Positions 43,368 through 52,702 of a stretch of 64,000 nt of DNA are shown piece by piece. The stretch comes from CAYPHA01 sp964410215 (lineage in GTDB: Bacteria > Calditrichota > Calditrichia > Calditrichales > CAYPHA01), in the NCBI GenBank assembly GCA_964410215.1, contig CAYPHA010000001.1, forward strand, positions 183,780 to 247,779. Reading direction: 5' to 3'. Below the pieces are notes generated by a model. The model had not been told where the DNA came from and did not search any database. It saw only the letters and a program-made list of their open reading frames with translations. A program made the position numbers and the translations under genes. The stretch's first letter is position 1. Every line of letters begins with the position of its first letter.

Positions 43368-45446
43368 ATGTTTCTACCGGTAATTGTTCTTTCGGGAATT
43401 GGTTTTGCAGCGGCCGTCATGCTGGGTATTGCCGGACGCATCTTTTATGTTGAAGAGGATCCACGCATCAAGGAGGTGCTTAATCTGCTTCCCGGTGCGA
43501 ATTGCGGCGGATGCGGATTTGCAGGCTGCAGTGCCTGCGCGGAAGCCATTGTTCAGGGTAAGGCCGAGCCGAACGTGTGTGTCATCGGTCAAACCGAAGT
43601 TGCCAACCAGATTGCGGAATATCTGGGAATGGCGGTTATGGAAACGGAACCGCAGGTGGCTTCCCCGGATTGTTCCGGCGGGAACAGGGCAAAACGGAAA
43701 TACACCTATCTCGGTTTTGATGACTGTCGTGCCGCCATGTTGTTTTACCGCGGTCCGATTGTCTGCGACCATGGTTGTATCGGCCTCGGCACCTGTGTAA
43801 AGGCTTGTAAATTTGGTGCTATACATATGGGGGATGAGGGGCTGCCTGTATTTGACCCTGAACGGTGTGTCGGATGCGGGGAATGTGCACGGGCCTGTCC
43901 CAAAGGCATCATCACGCTGATCTCAGAAAAGAGTAAAATCCTGCACTGGAACCAGTATACGGAATGCCTGGCACCCTGCCGGCAGAAATGTCCCGCTCAG
44001 ATTGATATTCCCAAGTATATCGGGTATATCAGGGAAGGGCGTTATGCAGAAGCTTTGCTGACGATCAAGGAACATAATCCGTTACCCCTCAGTTGCGGCC
44101 GGGTATGTCCGGAGCCGTGTGCCCTGGCCTGCCGACGTCAGATCGAGGATGAACCGGTAGCCATCAACTTTCTTAAACGTTTTGTTGCCGATTGGGAGAT
44201 GAATTCAGGCAGGCGGCTGCATATTCCGATCGCGGCATCCACAGGTAAAAAGATTGCGATTGCAGGCAGCGGGCCGGGAGGATTGACGGCGGCTTATTAT
44301 TTAAGACGGCTCGGTCATGAGGTGGTGATTTTTGAAAAAATGCCGCTTCTTGGAGGCATGCTGCGTTATGGAATACCGGAATACCGTCTTCCCAAGCGTA
44401 TCCTGGACTGGGAAATTCAGGGTATTCTGAACCTTGGAATCGAAACACAGCTAAATGTGGAAATAGGAACGGATATCAGGTTGAGCGAACTAAAAGACCA
44501 GGGATTTGATGCCGTTTTTTTGTCGGTCGGGGCCTGGTCCGAGCATAATTTAGGTATTGAAGGCTGTAATGCGGAAGGCGTTTACAGCGGAATTGATTTT
44601 CTGGAAAAATTCCATTCCGGTAAACTCTTAAAAATAGGGAAACGGGCCATTGTCGTGGGTGGTGGTAATACGGCCATAGACGCGGCACGCTGTTCAATGC
44701 GACTGGGTGCGGAATCAGTAACTATCGTGTACCGTAGAAGCCGGAATGAAATGCCGGCAAATCCCAAAGAAATCGTGGATGCAGAAGAAGAAGGTATTCA
44801 GTTTCATTTTCTGGCGGCACCCAACCGGATACATGTTGAGGATGGCAAAGTGGCCGGAATGGAAATAATCAGGATGAAGCTTGGGGAACCGGACCATTCC
44901 GGAAGGCGGCGTCCCGTTCCTGTTGAAGGCTCTGAGGAGACACTGCAATGTGAAATGATCGTTGAAGCCGTCGGACAGTTTCCCAATATCGGTTTTCTCA
45001 AAAATGACGAAACGCTCAGACTACTTCAAACGACAAAGTGGAAAACAATCGAGGCCGATGAGAATACACTGCAAACCGATATCCCTTATGTTTTTACCGG
45101 TGGCGACTGTTTCACCGGCCCGGGGCTGGCTGTGGAAGCGATTGCTGCCGGAAGATATGCCGCCCGTTCCATACATTATTTTGTAACAGAGGGCAGGATT
45201 CCCGAGATCAAAGATCGCCAAAGGGATTTTATCCCCGGCTCACTGCATAAAAGCATTTTGGGAATTGAGGCCAAGCCGCGAGTATTTGAACCGGTGGTAA
45301 CCCTAGAGGATCGTCTGGGAACATTCAAAGAGGTTGAAGGGACAATTGATGAAGAAGATGCCCGTTATGAGGCAACCCGCTGCCTGAATTGTGGTATTTA
45401 CTGTTATAATACCGATGATGCAGCCGAACAGTCCATCGCCGGGTAA
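43368..45446 (+). CDS. rnfB: RnfB fused to a GltD/NfnB-like NADPH-FAD oxidoreductase
   Basis: A 692-residue fusion. Residues 1-190 are RnfB: membrane anchor (1-24), the cluster domain NCGGCGFAGCSAC, and two [4Fe-4S] motifs CIGLGTCVKAC and CVGCGECARAC. Without frame break it continues into an entire glutamate-synthase small-subunit/NfnB-like module: cysteine cluster (ECLAPCRQKCP, CGRVCPEPCALAC), FAD site IAGSGPGGLTAAYY (about 297), NADPH site VVGGGNTAIDAARC (about 428) with the phosphate-binding YRRSRNEMP, and final FAD motif TGGDCFTGPGLAVEAIA. This adds a pyridine-nucleotide site directly to the ferredoxin-facing subunit and ends in a CLNCGIYC cysteine pair. Fusions of these two modules may exist elsewhere, but with the altered RnfC this makes a coherent variant. 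Confidence 0.93.
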   Translation: MFLPVIVLSGIGFAAAVMLGIAGRIFYVEEDPRIKEVLNLLPGANCGGCGFAGCSACAEAIVQGKAEPNVCVIGQTEVANQIAEYLGMAVMETEPQVASPDCSGGNRAKRKYTYLGFDDCRAAMLFYRGPIVCDHGCIGLGTCVKACKFGAIHMGDEGLPVFDPERCVGCGECARACPKGIITLISEKSKILHWNQYTECLAPCRQKCPAQIDIPKYIGYIREGRYAEALLTIKEHNPLPLSCGRVCPEPCALACRRQIEDEPVAINFLKRFVADWEMNSGRRLHIPIAASTGKKIAIAGSGPGGLTAAYYLRRLGHEVVIFEKMPLLGGMLRYGIPEYRLPKRILDWEIQGILNLGIETQLNVEIGTDIRLSELKDQGFDAVFLSVGAWSEHNLGIEGCNAEGVYSGIDFLEKFHSGKLLKIGKRAIVVGGGNTAIDAARCSMRLGAESVTIVYRRSRNEMPANPKEIVDAEEEGIQFHFLAAPNRIHVEDGKVAGMEIIRMKLGEPDHSGRRRPVPVEGSEETLQCEMIVEAVGQFPNIGFLKNDETLRLLQTTKWKTIEADENTLQTDIPYVFTGGDCFTGPGLAVEAIAAGRYAARSIHYFVTEGRIPEIKDRQRDFIPGSLHKSILGIEAKPRVFEPVVTLEDRLGTFKEVEGTIDEEDARYEATRCLNCGIYCYNTDDAAEQSIAG

Positions 45447-45493
45447 CAAGATATAATTTGTTAACAGATTGCCTAACCTGCGGAGGGTTAAAC

Positions 45494-45961
45494 ATGATTC
45501 GCACCTATCTTTCATCTTCAAAAAACAGATTGTCGGCATTGTTGGCAATAATAGCCATTCATTCGTTTTTAGTCGGCATTGGATTGATCATTCAGATTCC
45601 TTCTGTCATGCGTTTTTTTGGCTATGTCGATTGCAAAGAACACTTTTTCCCTGCTCAGGGTGGAACGTTCCATGTCGTCATGGCTGCCGGATATTTTCTG
45701 GCGGCAATAGATCCCAAGAAATACAAGGATCTCGTTTATTTTTCTATTTTTGTCAAAGCAGCGGCCACGGTATTTCTGTTTAGCTATTACTTCTTCTATC
45801 AACAGATCTGGTCTGTGATTGCTTCCGGTATATGCGATGGCTTAATGATGATATTTCTTATCTGGACCTGGAAATCATATTCTAAGACAGAGCATGAAAA
45901 GCAGACGCTTTCATTGGAAACAAATAAAGCGGAGAAGTTTGACTTCATTAAACCAAACTGA
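45494..45961 (+). CDS. Four-helix membrane protein
   Basis: A 155-residue membrane protein with hydrophobic segments at about 12-34, 54-71, 78-98 and 101-123, and a polar tail. It includes RFFGYVDCKEHFFPAQGGTFHVVMAAGYFLAA, in which the Phe-Phe and two His/Glu residues are near the membrane; no family is recognised. I start at M (45494), 12 codons after a spurious upstream ATG. It lies 47 bp after rnfB on the same strand, so co-transcription with the rnf operon is possible but function is not implied. Confidence 0.65.
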   Translation: MIRTYLSSSKNRLSALLAIIAIHSFLVGIGLIIQIPSVMRFFGYVDCKEHFFPAQGGTFHVVMAAGYFLAAIDPKKYKDLVYFSIFVKAAATVFLFSYYFFYQQIWSVIASGICDGLMMIFLIWTWKSYSKTEHEKQTLSLETNKAEKFDFIKPN

Positions 45962-46002
45962 TGGAATGCAGGGATGTTCAACCAAAACCATAAGGAAAAA
46001 CT

Positions 46003-47658
46003 ATGGATAACAATCTTCCTGGAATCGTACTAACCGGTGCGTCGGGATTTATCGGAAGAAATTTCATAGAAGCAATGATTGGGAAATACCGACTCTTTTG
46101 TTTAGCCCGGCGATCACCCAGGGAGGCGGGCATACCGCAAAACGATAATATTCGCTGGACCCAGGTAGATGTTGCCGAGTGGGAAAACCTTCGGGATGTC
46201 GTCCGCTGTATAAAATCAAATGGTGGTGCCGATTACATCATCCATTTGGCAGGATACTATGATTTTGACAATGTGCCGAATCCGGAATACCACAGAACCA
46301 ATTGTGTCGGAACACGGAATATTCTCAAACTGGGAAAATTATTGGGGGTGAAACGGTTTATATTTTCAAGTTCACTAGCCGCCTGCAAATTTACCGGTTC
46401 CGATGAAACGGTCAATGAAGAAACGCCGCCTGATGCTGATTTCCCTTATGCCGAAAGCAAACGGATCGGCGAGGAGATGATGGTGGAACATAGTGACTGG
46501 TTCCCCATTACGATATTAAGACTTGCAGCCATATTCAGCGACTGGTGTGAATATCCGCCGTTGTACATGTTCCTTAAAACATGGTTATCTGATTCATGGA
46601 ACGCAAAGATTCTTGGCGGTAAAGGGAAATCATCCATTACCTATCTTCATATCCGGGACCTCATCGCATTGTTAATCCATATTATTGAGAACAGTGAAAC
46701 ATTGCCCCGGCTTTGTACTTACAATGCCAGCCCGAACGGCAGTGTTTCACATATGGAGCTTTATAAGACGGCTACACGCTATTATTATGGCAGGGATTTG
46801 AAGCCGATCGGTATGCCGAAACCGATCGCTTATTTTGGTATGGCGGCCAGACAATTTCTGGGACGACTGACCGGAAATCAGCCCTTTGAACGGTTGTGGA
46901 TGGCCAAATATATTGACAAAAAACTAATTGTTGATTCAAACAGAACCTTTACGGAATTGTCATGGCAGCCGACGGAGCGTTATGGGATCCTGAGAAGGCT
47001 CCTGTTCCTGATAGAAAATATGAAAACCTATCCGGAAGCCTGGAACTATAACAACGAAGTTGCCCTGCACCGGATCGGAAGACGTCCGAATCTCATCATT
47101 CACGATGCGCTCGTGGAAATCCGGGATAAACTTACTGACCGAATCTGTGCAGAACTGTGCAACGTGGATAACAGGAAACGTTTCATGCATTACCAGGAGA
47201 TGAACGAAGAAACGCTGAAATGGTATATTACGTTCATTTATCAATTGGTTATCACAGCCGTAAGAACCCGGGACCGTTCCTTAATCAGGAATTATGCACA
47301 GATCATTGCCCAGCGGAGGTATATAGAAGGATTTCATAATCAGGAAGTGCGTGAAGCCTTTATGACCATTGGTACCATTATCTCAACAGAACTACGGAAG
47401 CTGGACAAGCTGAAGGATCTTCATCAGCGGATTTATGACTATGTCGATATGACGTTTCAGATGGCCATAGATGAGATAGAAGACTACCAGGACCGCATTA
47501 AAGGTCAGCCGCCGGAGGTCCTGAAAAAACTGGCCGGTGATGCGATGACGCTGGACAGAATGGACCTGGAGCGTTTGGTACACCAGTTCGAAGATATCTG
47601 TCAGGATATGGTGGATAAAAAGTTTACCAGCCAATTTACCAAACCGGAGAAACTGTAG
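46003..47658 (+). CDS. NAD-dependent epimerase/dehydratase with a helical C-terminal domain
   Basis: A 551-residue protein. The first 330 residues form an extended SDR: GASGFIGRNF at 12-21, RTNCVGTRNIL and catalytic SSSLAAC / YAESKRIGEE (Y-x3-K). Residues about 360-550 form a separate helical domain without detected motif (alternating charged helices such as DRICAELCNVDNRKRF and MAIDEIEDYQDRIK). The N-part resembles UDP-sugar or 3-beta-hydroxysteroid-like SDRs; the C-part is unknown to me. Function is not assignable beyond an NAD(P)-dependent oxidoreductase. It follows a 42-bp gap after the membrane protein. Confidence 0.8.
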   Translation: MDNNLPGIVLTGASGFIGRNFIEAMIGKYRLFCLARRSPREAGIPQNDNIRWTQVDVAEWENLRDVVRCIKSNGGADYIIHLAGYYDFDNVPNPEYHRTNCVGTRNILKLGKLLGVKRFIFSSSLAACKFTGSDETVNEETPPDADFPYAESKRIGEEMMVEHSDWFPITILRLAAIFSDWCEYPPLYMFLKTWLSDSWNAKILGGKGKSSITYLHIRDLIALLIHIIENSETLPRLCTYNASPNGSVSHMELYKTATRYYYGRDLKPIGMPKPIAYFGMAARQFLGRLTGNQPFERLWMAKYIDKKLIVDSNRTFTELSWQPTERYGILRRLLFLIENMKTYPEAWNYNNEVALHRIGRRPNLIIHDALVEIRDKLTDRICAELCNVDNRKRFMHYQEMNEETLKWYITFIYQLVITAVRTRDRSLIRNYAQIIAQRRYIEGFHNQEVREAFMTIGTIISTELRKLDKLKDLHQRIYDYVDMTFQMAIDEIEDYQDRIKGQPPEVLKKLAGDAMTLDRMDLERLVHQFEDICQDMVDKKFTSQFTKPEKL

Positions 47659-47719
47659 GACACGCAGGCAGTCTGCAATTCTGATCACTCTTCGTTGATT
47701 ACGTTAGCTATAAATCTTA

Positions 47720-49063
47720 TCATACTTCCTGCTGTTGAAAGTGATGTTGGTAGCGCTGAAGCATGAAGAAGGTCAGCGATGCCGCCAGAATATCCGCCAC
47801 AGGAAACGATATCCAGATGCCGGTCAGGTCGAAAAACTCCGGCAGGATCATGATGAGCGGAATCAAAAACAATATCTGGCGTGAGAGCGTTAAAAAAAGT
47901 GTCTGAAAAGCCTTGCCGGTTGCCTGAAACAGGACGGTACCCATGACTTGAAAACCTAATGTCGGGAATGCTAGCAGTACGTAACGCAGTGCCTCCTTGC
48001 CTCCGTCAATCAGCTCCGGATCATCTGAAAACAGGCGAAGAAAGGGTTGTGGAAACAGGGTTAAAATGAGTGTACTGATCAGGGCCAGTGCCGTGGAATA
48101 GAGCATGGCCAGTTTCAAAGACGTTTTCAGCCGGTTCATATTGCCGGCTCCGTAATTATACCCAATAACCGGTTGAAGCCCCTGTGATATCCCGATAATC
48201 GGTGTGAACAATAACATAACAATACGCATCACGACACCGTAAATGGCGATGGCAATATTTCCGCCGTAGGCACCAAGCTTATTGTTGATGATGATGACCA
48301 GAAGGCTCATGGCGGTCTGCCGGATGAAGGAGGAGATACCAATGGACAAAATTTCCCGCACGATCTCTTTGTCAAAACGAAGTGTTCGAAAGGAAATGGA
48401 CAGCAGACTTTTACCCGACAAATAGAATGCGATTAGAAAAAAGGCTCCCAGGGTATAGGCAATCAGGGTGGCGATTGCCGCTCCCCGGATGCCCATGTTC
48501 AGTCCAAAGATAAGTATGGCATCAAGTATGATGTTTGAGACCGCTGCGATGATCATGGTGAGCATGGCTACCTTTGCGAATCCTTCGGCGCGTACCAGGT
48601 TGTTAAGAGCCATGGCCATGCTGTGAAACACAATGCCGGCCAAAACGATGGACAGGTAGTCACGGGCATAAGGAAGGATCGTTTCGGTGGCGCCGAATAA
48701 GTAGAGTAACGGTTCAAGCTGCAGGTAGCCTATCAGTGTAATAACCGAACCGGCTGCGATGACAATGGCTAGTACATTGCCCAGCGTTTTCTGTGCTGTT
48801 TCATCATCACCGGCACCCAGACTTCGGGAAAGCAAAGAGGCACCGCCCATCCCCAGCATCTGCCCGATGGCACCGACGATCATTTGTATGGGAAAGATGA
48901 TAGCCACACCGGCGATGCCGTTTGTACCAACGCCTTTGCCGATAAAAATAGTATCGACGACATTATACAAGGCCATACTAAGCATACCAATAGTGGCAGG
49001 GACGGAAAGCTTTACGAGAAGTTTACCGACATCATCATCGGCGAGACGGTTCTTTTTTTCCAA
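47720..49063 (-). CDS. MATE-family multidrug efflux transporter
   Basis: A 447-residue inner-membrane protein with about twelve hydrophobic segments and the MATE signatures: LVKLSVPATIGMLSMALYNVVDTIFIG near the N-terminus (VDTIFIGKGVG), RAEGFAKVAMLTMI, and the second-half symmetric QGLQPVIGYNYGAG. It exports cationic compounds, probably coupled to Na+ or H+. The length is normal. A Na+-linked exporter would fit an organism that builds an ion gradient with Rnf, but that is speculation. Confidence 0.92.
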   Translation of the reverse strand: MEKKNRLADDDVGKLLVKLSVPATIGMLSMALYNVVDTIFIGKGVGTNGIAGVAIIFPIQMIVGAIGQMLGMGGASLLSRSLGAGDDETAQKTLGNVLAIVIAAGSVITLIGYLQLEPLLYLFGATETILPYARDYLSIVLAGIVFHSMAMALNNLVRAEGFAKVAMLTMIIAAVSNIILDAILIFGLNMGIRGAAIATLIAYTLGAFFLIAFYLSGKSLLSISFRTLRFDKEIVREILSIGISSFIRQTAMSLLVIIINNKLGAYGGNIAIAIYGVVMRIVMLLFTPIIGISQGLQPVIGYNYGAGNMNRLKTSLKLAMLYSTALALISTLILTLFPQPFLRLFSDDPELIDGGKEALRYVLLAFPTLGFQVMGTVLFQATGKAFQTLFLTLSRQILFLIPLIMILPEFFDLTGIWISFPVADILAASLTFFMLQRYQHHFQQQEV

Positions 49064-49307
49064 TGGGCGATTTCTTTTTTATGGTCATTTTGAACAAGTC
49101 AATAAGTATAAATCATTTTAATTGACTGGTCAATTTTATTAATCGCAGCAAACGAGCTTTTTCCCGGATCATACGTCTGTATGAATTACTATCCAAAGTT
49201 CGGCTTTAAAAGAAAAAAGCAGAAATTAAGGTATTAAAAGCCTTGCAACACATCCTGTTTGTTTTATAATATGAAAGGTATCAGTCACTCAAAATGGACC
49301 TGTCACC

Positions 49308-52300
49308 ATGAAATGTATTTTTAAAGGTATACCATCGACCTTCCCTTATTTTGTATTTTGTATTTTGTATTTTGTATTATCTCCAATAACCCTGCTCCAT
49401 TCCGCCACCCCACTGCCTGGCTTTACCCAAAGCCCCTACCATGAAGAACAGGTGGCGACCTTCGACCTGGTGCCGGATATACGCATTCATATCAATGCAC
49501 CTTCTGCGGAGGCTTTTGATCCTGAAAAACCGGTGGGCCTGGCCCTGTATGCCCTGCCGAACGGCAATACGATTGAACATACGGTCGGTAAGGTCATAGA
49601 AGAGGGCGACGACTGGCACTTTGATATTCAGCATATCGGTGCCCAGACCCGTTTCCTGCGAAGCAGTATCGACAGTTATAACCTCGTGACCGTTTATCTG
49701 GAAGCGGAACAACTAAGCTGGCCAACCTGGAAGAGTCAGTATCCCAACTATGCGGATATCGTCGAACAAACTGTTCTCTATCTTAAATCATATTTTGGTG
49801 ATTATGATCCGTTTGTGGTCCTGACCGGGCACAGCGGCGGCGGCCGGTTCATCTTTTCTTTTATGGATGCGGATGAAGACATTCCGGATTACGTGGACCG
49901 TATCTGTTTTCTCGACAGTAATTACGGGTACGAGAATACGTATGGTGATCAGATGATAAACTGGCTTAACGGCGCAGAAGACCGCTATCTGAGTGTCCTG
50001 GCTTATAACGACAGCGTTGCGCTGTACAATGGCCAGCCTATTGTGTCACCGACAGGTGGGACCTGGTACCGGACCCGGATGATGCAGAAGTATTTTGCCG
50101 GTTTCTACACCTTTGAAACAGTGGAAGACGATACATTCATCAGGCATGAAGCGCTGGACGGACGTATTAAAATTCTGCTGAAAAAAAACCCGGAACAGAA
50201 AATACTTCACACCGTTCAGGTGGAAAAAAACGGTTTCATTCATACGATGCTTACCGGAACAGTTTTAGAGGAAAACGGGTATTCTTATTACGGCGAACGA
50301 AGTTACGGGGAGTTGATCCAGGAGGGTGTTCTTCCGGAACCCACTGTGAAAATTCCTCTGCGCAATCCGCAAGCCATGACGGGTTCACAGTTCATGAATA
50401 GTGTCATAGATATGTCGTTTGCCGACCGGGAAGAGTCTATTTTACAGGAACTCCGGACCGGTAATGTGCCTTACTTTTTAAGGGAACTGGTCCTGATCGA
50501 GGCTACCTATCAGGATGCTGCGGGAAATAATCATGATGTACGTTTCCGCGTGATGCCCGATTACCTGGCCATCGGATCGGATGAAGACTTCTGCAGGGTA
50601 CCCATGGGGCCCATTACGGCTCAGAAAGCGGCCGATTTCTATGGCACCTGCATGCCCACACGTAAGCTGGTTGATGAAATTTATGTCAATGCGGAAGTGA
50701 AACTGGCGCCGGTTACCTATTATCCCGTTGGAAATCAGAATGAATCGGTTGCCAAGTTTATTGAACATAATGAGGCTATAGAAGCACAGCGTGCAGCGGC
50801 CGGCGCGATTCCCGGCCAGCTTGTCGGGGGCATTAAAAAGGATGTGGTCCTCAGTAACAAGATAACGGATCCTTCACGTACGCATCATGTGACCATTTAT
50901 GGCTGGCATACACTGGACGGAAACCCGATACAGCCACTTTATAACGGCCACTTTGACACCTATGTCGATTACAGCCATGGCATCCGTTACCTCGACGATG
51001 ACATTGAAATCGATGGCGGGATGCAGGATGTAAGAAGCGTATTGACCGATGGAAATCTGTATAAAATTCTGAGTGATGAAACGGGCCCGATGGCCCAGCC
51101 AACTTATATCGCTGACAGCAATCTGCCTGAAAAACCGTCATCATTCGGAGTTGTCTCCGATGAGGAAGGTACCCTGACAGTTATGATCAATCCGGATCCT
51201 TCGGCAGACCGCTATCGCATGTACCTGAGTGATGATGGCATAACCTTTAACGAACCGGTGATTATCAACTCCGGAACACATGCTTTAAGCGGACTTTCAC
51301 CGGATTCGATTGTCTATATTAAACTGCGTGCAGAAAATGATGCCGGAATGTCACAGGAATCGGAGGTGCTCGCGGGATACCCGGGCACTTCTTCCCGGGA
51401 ACGCATGCTGATTGTCAACGGATTTGACCGGACATCCGACGGTAACACCTTTGATTTTGTCCGGCAGCATGGACAATCGGCTGTACATGCCGGCACATCA
51501 TTCGATTCAGCAACCAATGATGCTGTAATCGATGGTATTCTGGATCTGGAGGCGTACCCGGTCGTCGATTATATACTGGGAGAGGAATCGACGGCCGATG
51601 AAACCTTTTCCAATACAGAACAGGCACTGGTTGCCTCCTTCCTGAAACAGGGAGGTCGCCTTTTTGTTTCAGGTGCTGAAATCGCCTGGGATCTGGATTA
51701 CAGGGGAACGAGCAGCGATAAATCCTTCTTTAATAATTATTTAAAAGCCGATTATTCGGCCGATGCACCCGGCGGTGTTTCCGGAACGTACTATACAGCC
51801 CGGGGTGTCGAGGGCGGTATTTTTGATTCATTAACCTCCATATCGTTTGACAACGGAAGTCATGGAACGTATGATGTTGAATGGGCCGATGCGCTCATTC
51901 CACTGAATGGTGCTAAGCGTATCGTGGAATATAAAAATGTCTCCAGTCACAAAGTGGGCGGGGTGAGTTTTGAAGGTGCCTTCAAAGACGGCACGGAGCC
52001 GGGTAAGCTGGTATATCTTGGCTTCCCCTTTGAAACGGTTTACCCGGAAACGACACGCCATGCCATGATGGGTGCCGTACTGGAATTCCTGTACGGTGAT
52101 GTTTCCGGACGGGATAAACCTGATCAGATCCAACCTGTTGCATTCACACTCCACCAGAATTATCCGAATCCGTTTAATCCGGTGACCACCATACGATATC
52201 AAATTTCAGGTGGAAGAGATAGGGAGATGCCTGTTGGGGCGTATGGCAATACGCCCCAACAGGTCGAATTAACCATCCATAATACATTAGGTCAGAAAAT

Positions 52301-52463
52301 CACCACACTGGTGTCAGAAAATCAGCCGCCGGGCGAATATACCGTCCGTTGGGATGCTTCCGGCATGCCGAGCGGCATCTACTTTTATAAGCTAACGACT
52401 AAAGACCAAAGCCGAAAGACTGTAATCAACCGCATGACCCGTAAAATGACCCTGCTTCGATAA
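49308..52463 (+). CDS. Large secreted mosaic protein with hydrolase-like domain and sorting domain
   Basis: A 1051-residue exported protein. A signal peptide built from the heptamer repeat (about 13-36) leads into an alpha/beta-hydrolase-like domain with VLTGHSGGGRFIFSF (Ser near 172), a long middle region, a fibronectin-III-like domain (about 610-700), a glutamine-amidotransferase-like Rossmann domain (VNGFDRTSDGN ... LGEESTADETFS ... GGRLFVSGAEIAWDLD, about 703-930) and the type-IX sorting domain (NYPNPFNPVTTIRYQI ... SGIYFYKLTT ... RKMTLLR). The sorting domain carries the extra palindrome-coded loop at 52230-52263. The architecture suggests a surface-exposed hydrolase acting on a large substrate. 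Catalytic roles are unproven. Confidence 0.78.
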   Translation: MKCIFKGIPSTFPYFVFCILYFVLSPITLLHSATPLPGFTQSPYHEEQVATFDLVPDIRIHINAPSAEAFDPEKPVGLALYALPNGNTIEHTVGKVIEEGDDWHFDIQHIGAQTRFLRSSIDSYNLVTVYLEAEQLSWPTWKSQYPNYADIVEQTVLYLKSYFGDYDPFVVLTGHSGGGRFIFSFMDADEDIPDYVDRICFLDSNYGYENTYGDQMINWLNGAEDRYLSVLAYNDSVALYNGQPIVSPTGGTWYRTRMMQKYFAGFYTFETVEDDTFIRHEALDGRIKILLKKNPEQKILHTVQVEKNGFIHTMLTGTVLEENGYSYYGERSYGELIQEGVLPEPTVKIPLRNPQAMTGSQFMNSVIDMSFADREESILQELRTGNVPYFLRELVLIEATYQDAAGNNHDVRFRVMPDYLAIGSDEDFCRVPMGPITAQKAADFYGTCMPTRKLVDEIYVNAEVKLAPVTYYPVGNQNESVAKFIEHNEAIEAQRAAAGAIPGQLVGGIKKDVVLSNKITDPSRTHHVTIYGWHTLDGNPIQPLYNGHFDTYVDYSHGIRYLDDDIEIDGGMQDVRSVLTDGNLYKILSDETGPMAQPTYIADSNLPEKPSSFGVVSDEEGTLTVMINPDPSADRYRMYLSDDGITFNEPVIINSGTHALSGLSPDSIVYIKLRAENDAGMSQESEVLAGYPGTSSRERMLIVNGFDRTSDGNTFDFVRQHGQSAVHAGTSFDSATNDAVIDGILDLEAYPVVDYILGEESTADETFSNTEQALVASFLKQGGRLFVSGAEIAWDLDYRGTSSDKSFFNNYLKADYSADAPGGVSGTYYTARGVEGGIFDSLTSISFDNGSHGTYDVEWADALIPLNGAKRIVEYKNVSSHKVGGVSFEGAFKDGTEPGKLVYLGFPFETVYPETTRHAMMGAVLEFLYGDVSGRDKPDQIQPVAFTLHQNYPNPFNPVTTIRYQISGGRDREMPVGAYGNTPQQVELTIHNTLGQKITTLVSENQPPGEYTVRWDASGMPSGIYFYKLTTKDQSRKTVINRMTRKMTLLR
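49347..49374 (+). repeat. Heptanucleotide tandem repeat (TATTTTG)x4 within the signal peptide
   Basis: G occurs at 49353, 49360, 49367 and 49374: period 7, four perfect copies, coding for YFVFCILYF-type hydrophobic residues of the signal peptide. A change by one copy shifts the frame. Confidence 0.95.
52230..52263. repeat. Palindrome inside a sorting-domain coding sequence
   Basis: CCTGTTGGGGCGTA (52230-52243), TGGCAA, TACGCCCCAACAGG (52250-52263): 14-bp arms. It lies in frame in the loop between RYQI and VELTIHN. The core GGGGCGTA-x-TACGCCCC belongs to a repeat type I have seen widely dispersed in environmental genomes. Confidence 0.9.
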
Positions 52464-52472
52464 GCTACGCTG

Positions 52473-52691
52473 TTACTCTGCTTTCTCTTCTGACCGGTAT
52501 TCCAGAATATCACCGGGTTGACATTCGAGCGCCGCACAGATGGCATCGAGTGTGGAAAGCTTGATCGCTTTTGCTTTGCCCTGTTTGAGAATGGACAGGT
52601 TTGACATGGTAATACCGACTTTTTCGGACAATTCGGTCAGGCGCATTTTGCGTTTGGCCAGCATCACATCGAGATTGATTATAATAGACAT
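52473..52691 (-). CDS. YozG-like XRE regulator
   Basis: A 72-residue HTH regulator: MSIIINLDVMLAKRKMRLTEL, SEKVGITMSNLSILKQGKAKAIKLSTLDAICAALECQPGDILEY, the standard small YozG-type build. It is 11 bp downstream of the DUF2975 gene (minus strand) and almost certainly forms a two-gene unit with it, an arrangement that recurs across bacteria. Confidence 0.9.
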   Translation of the reverse strand: MSIIINLDVMLAKRKMRLTELSEKVGITMSNLSILKQGKAKAIKLSTLDAICAALECQPGDILEYRSEEKAE

Positions 52692-52702
52692 CGTACCATC
52701 CG

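Noticed and set aside
43900..45446. Separate glutamate synthase small-subunit gene downstream of rnfB
   Set aside because: The reading frame is continuous from the RnfB part through the NADPH module, and there is no start codon with ribosome site at the border.
49308..49374. Sequencing or assembly error as cause of the TATTTTG repeat
   Set aside because: It cannot be excluded, but the repeat is perfect, the frame is open across it and other tracts also have period 7.
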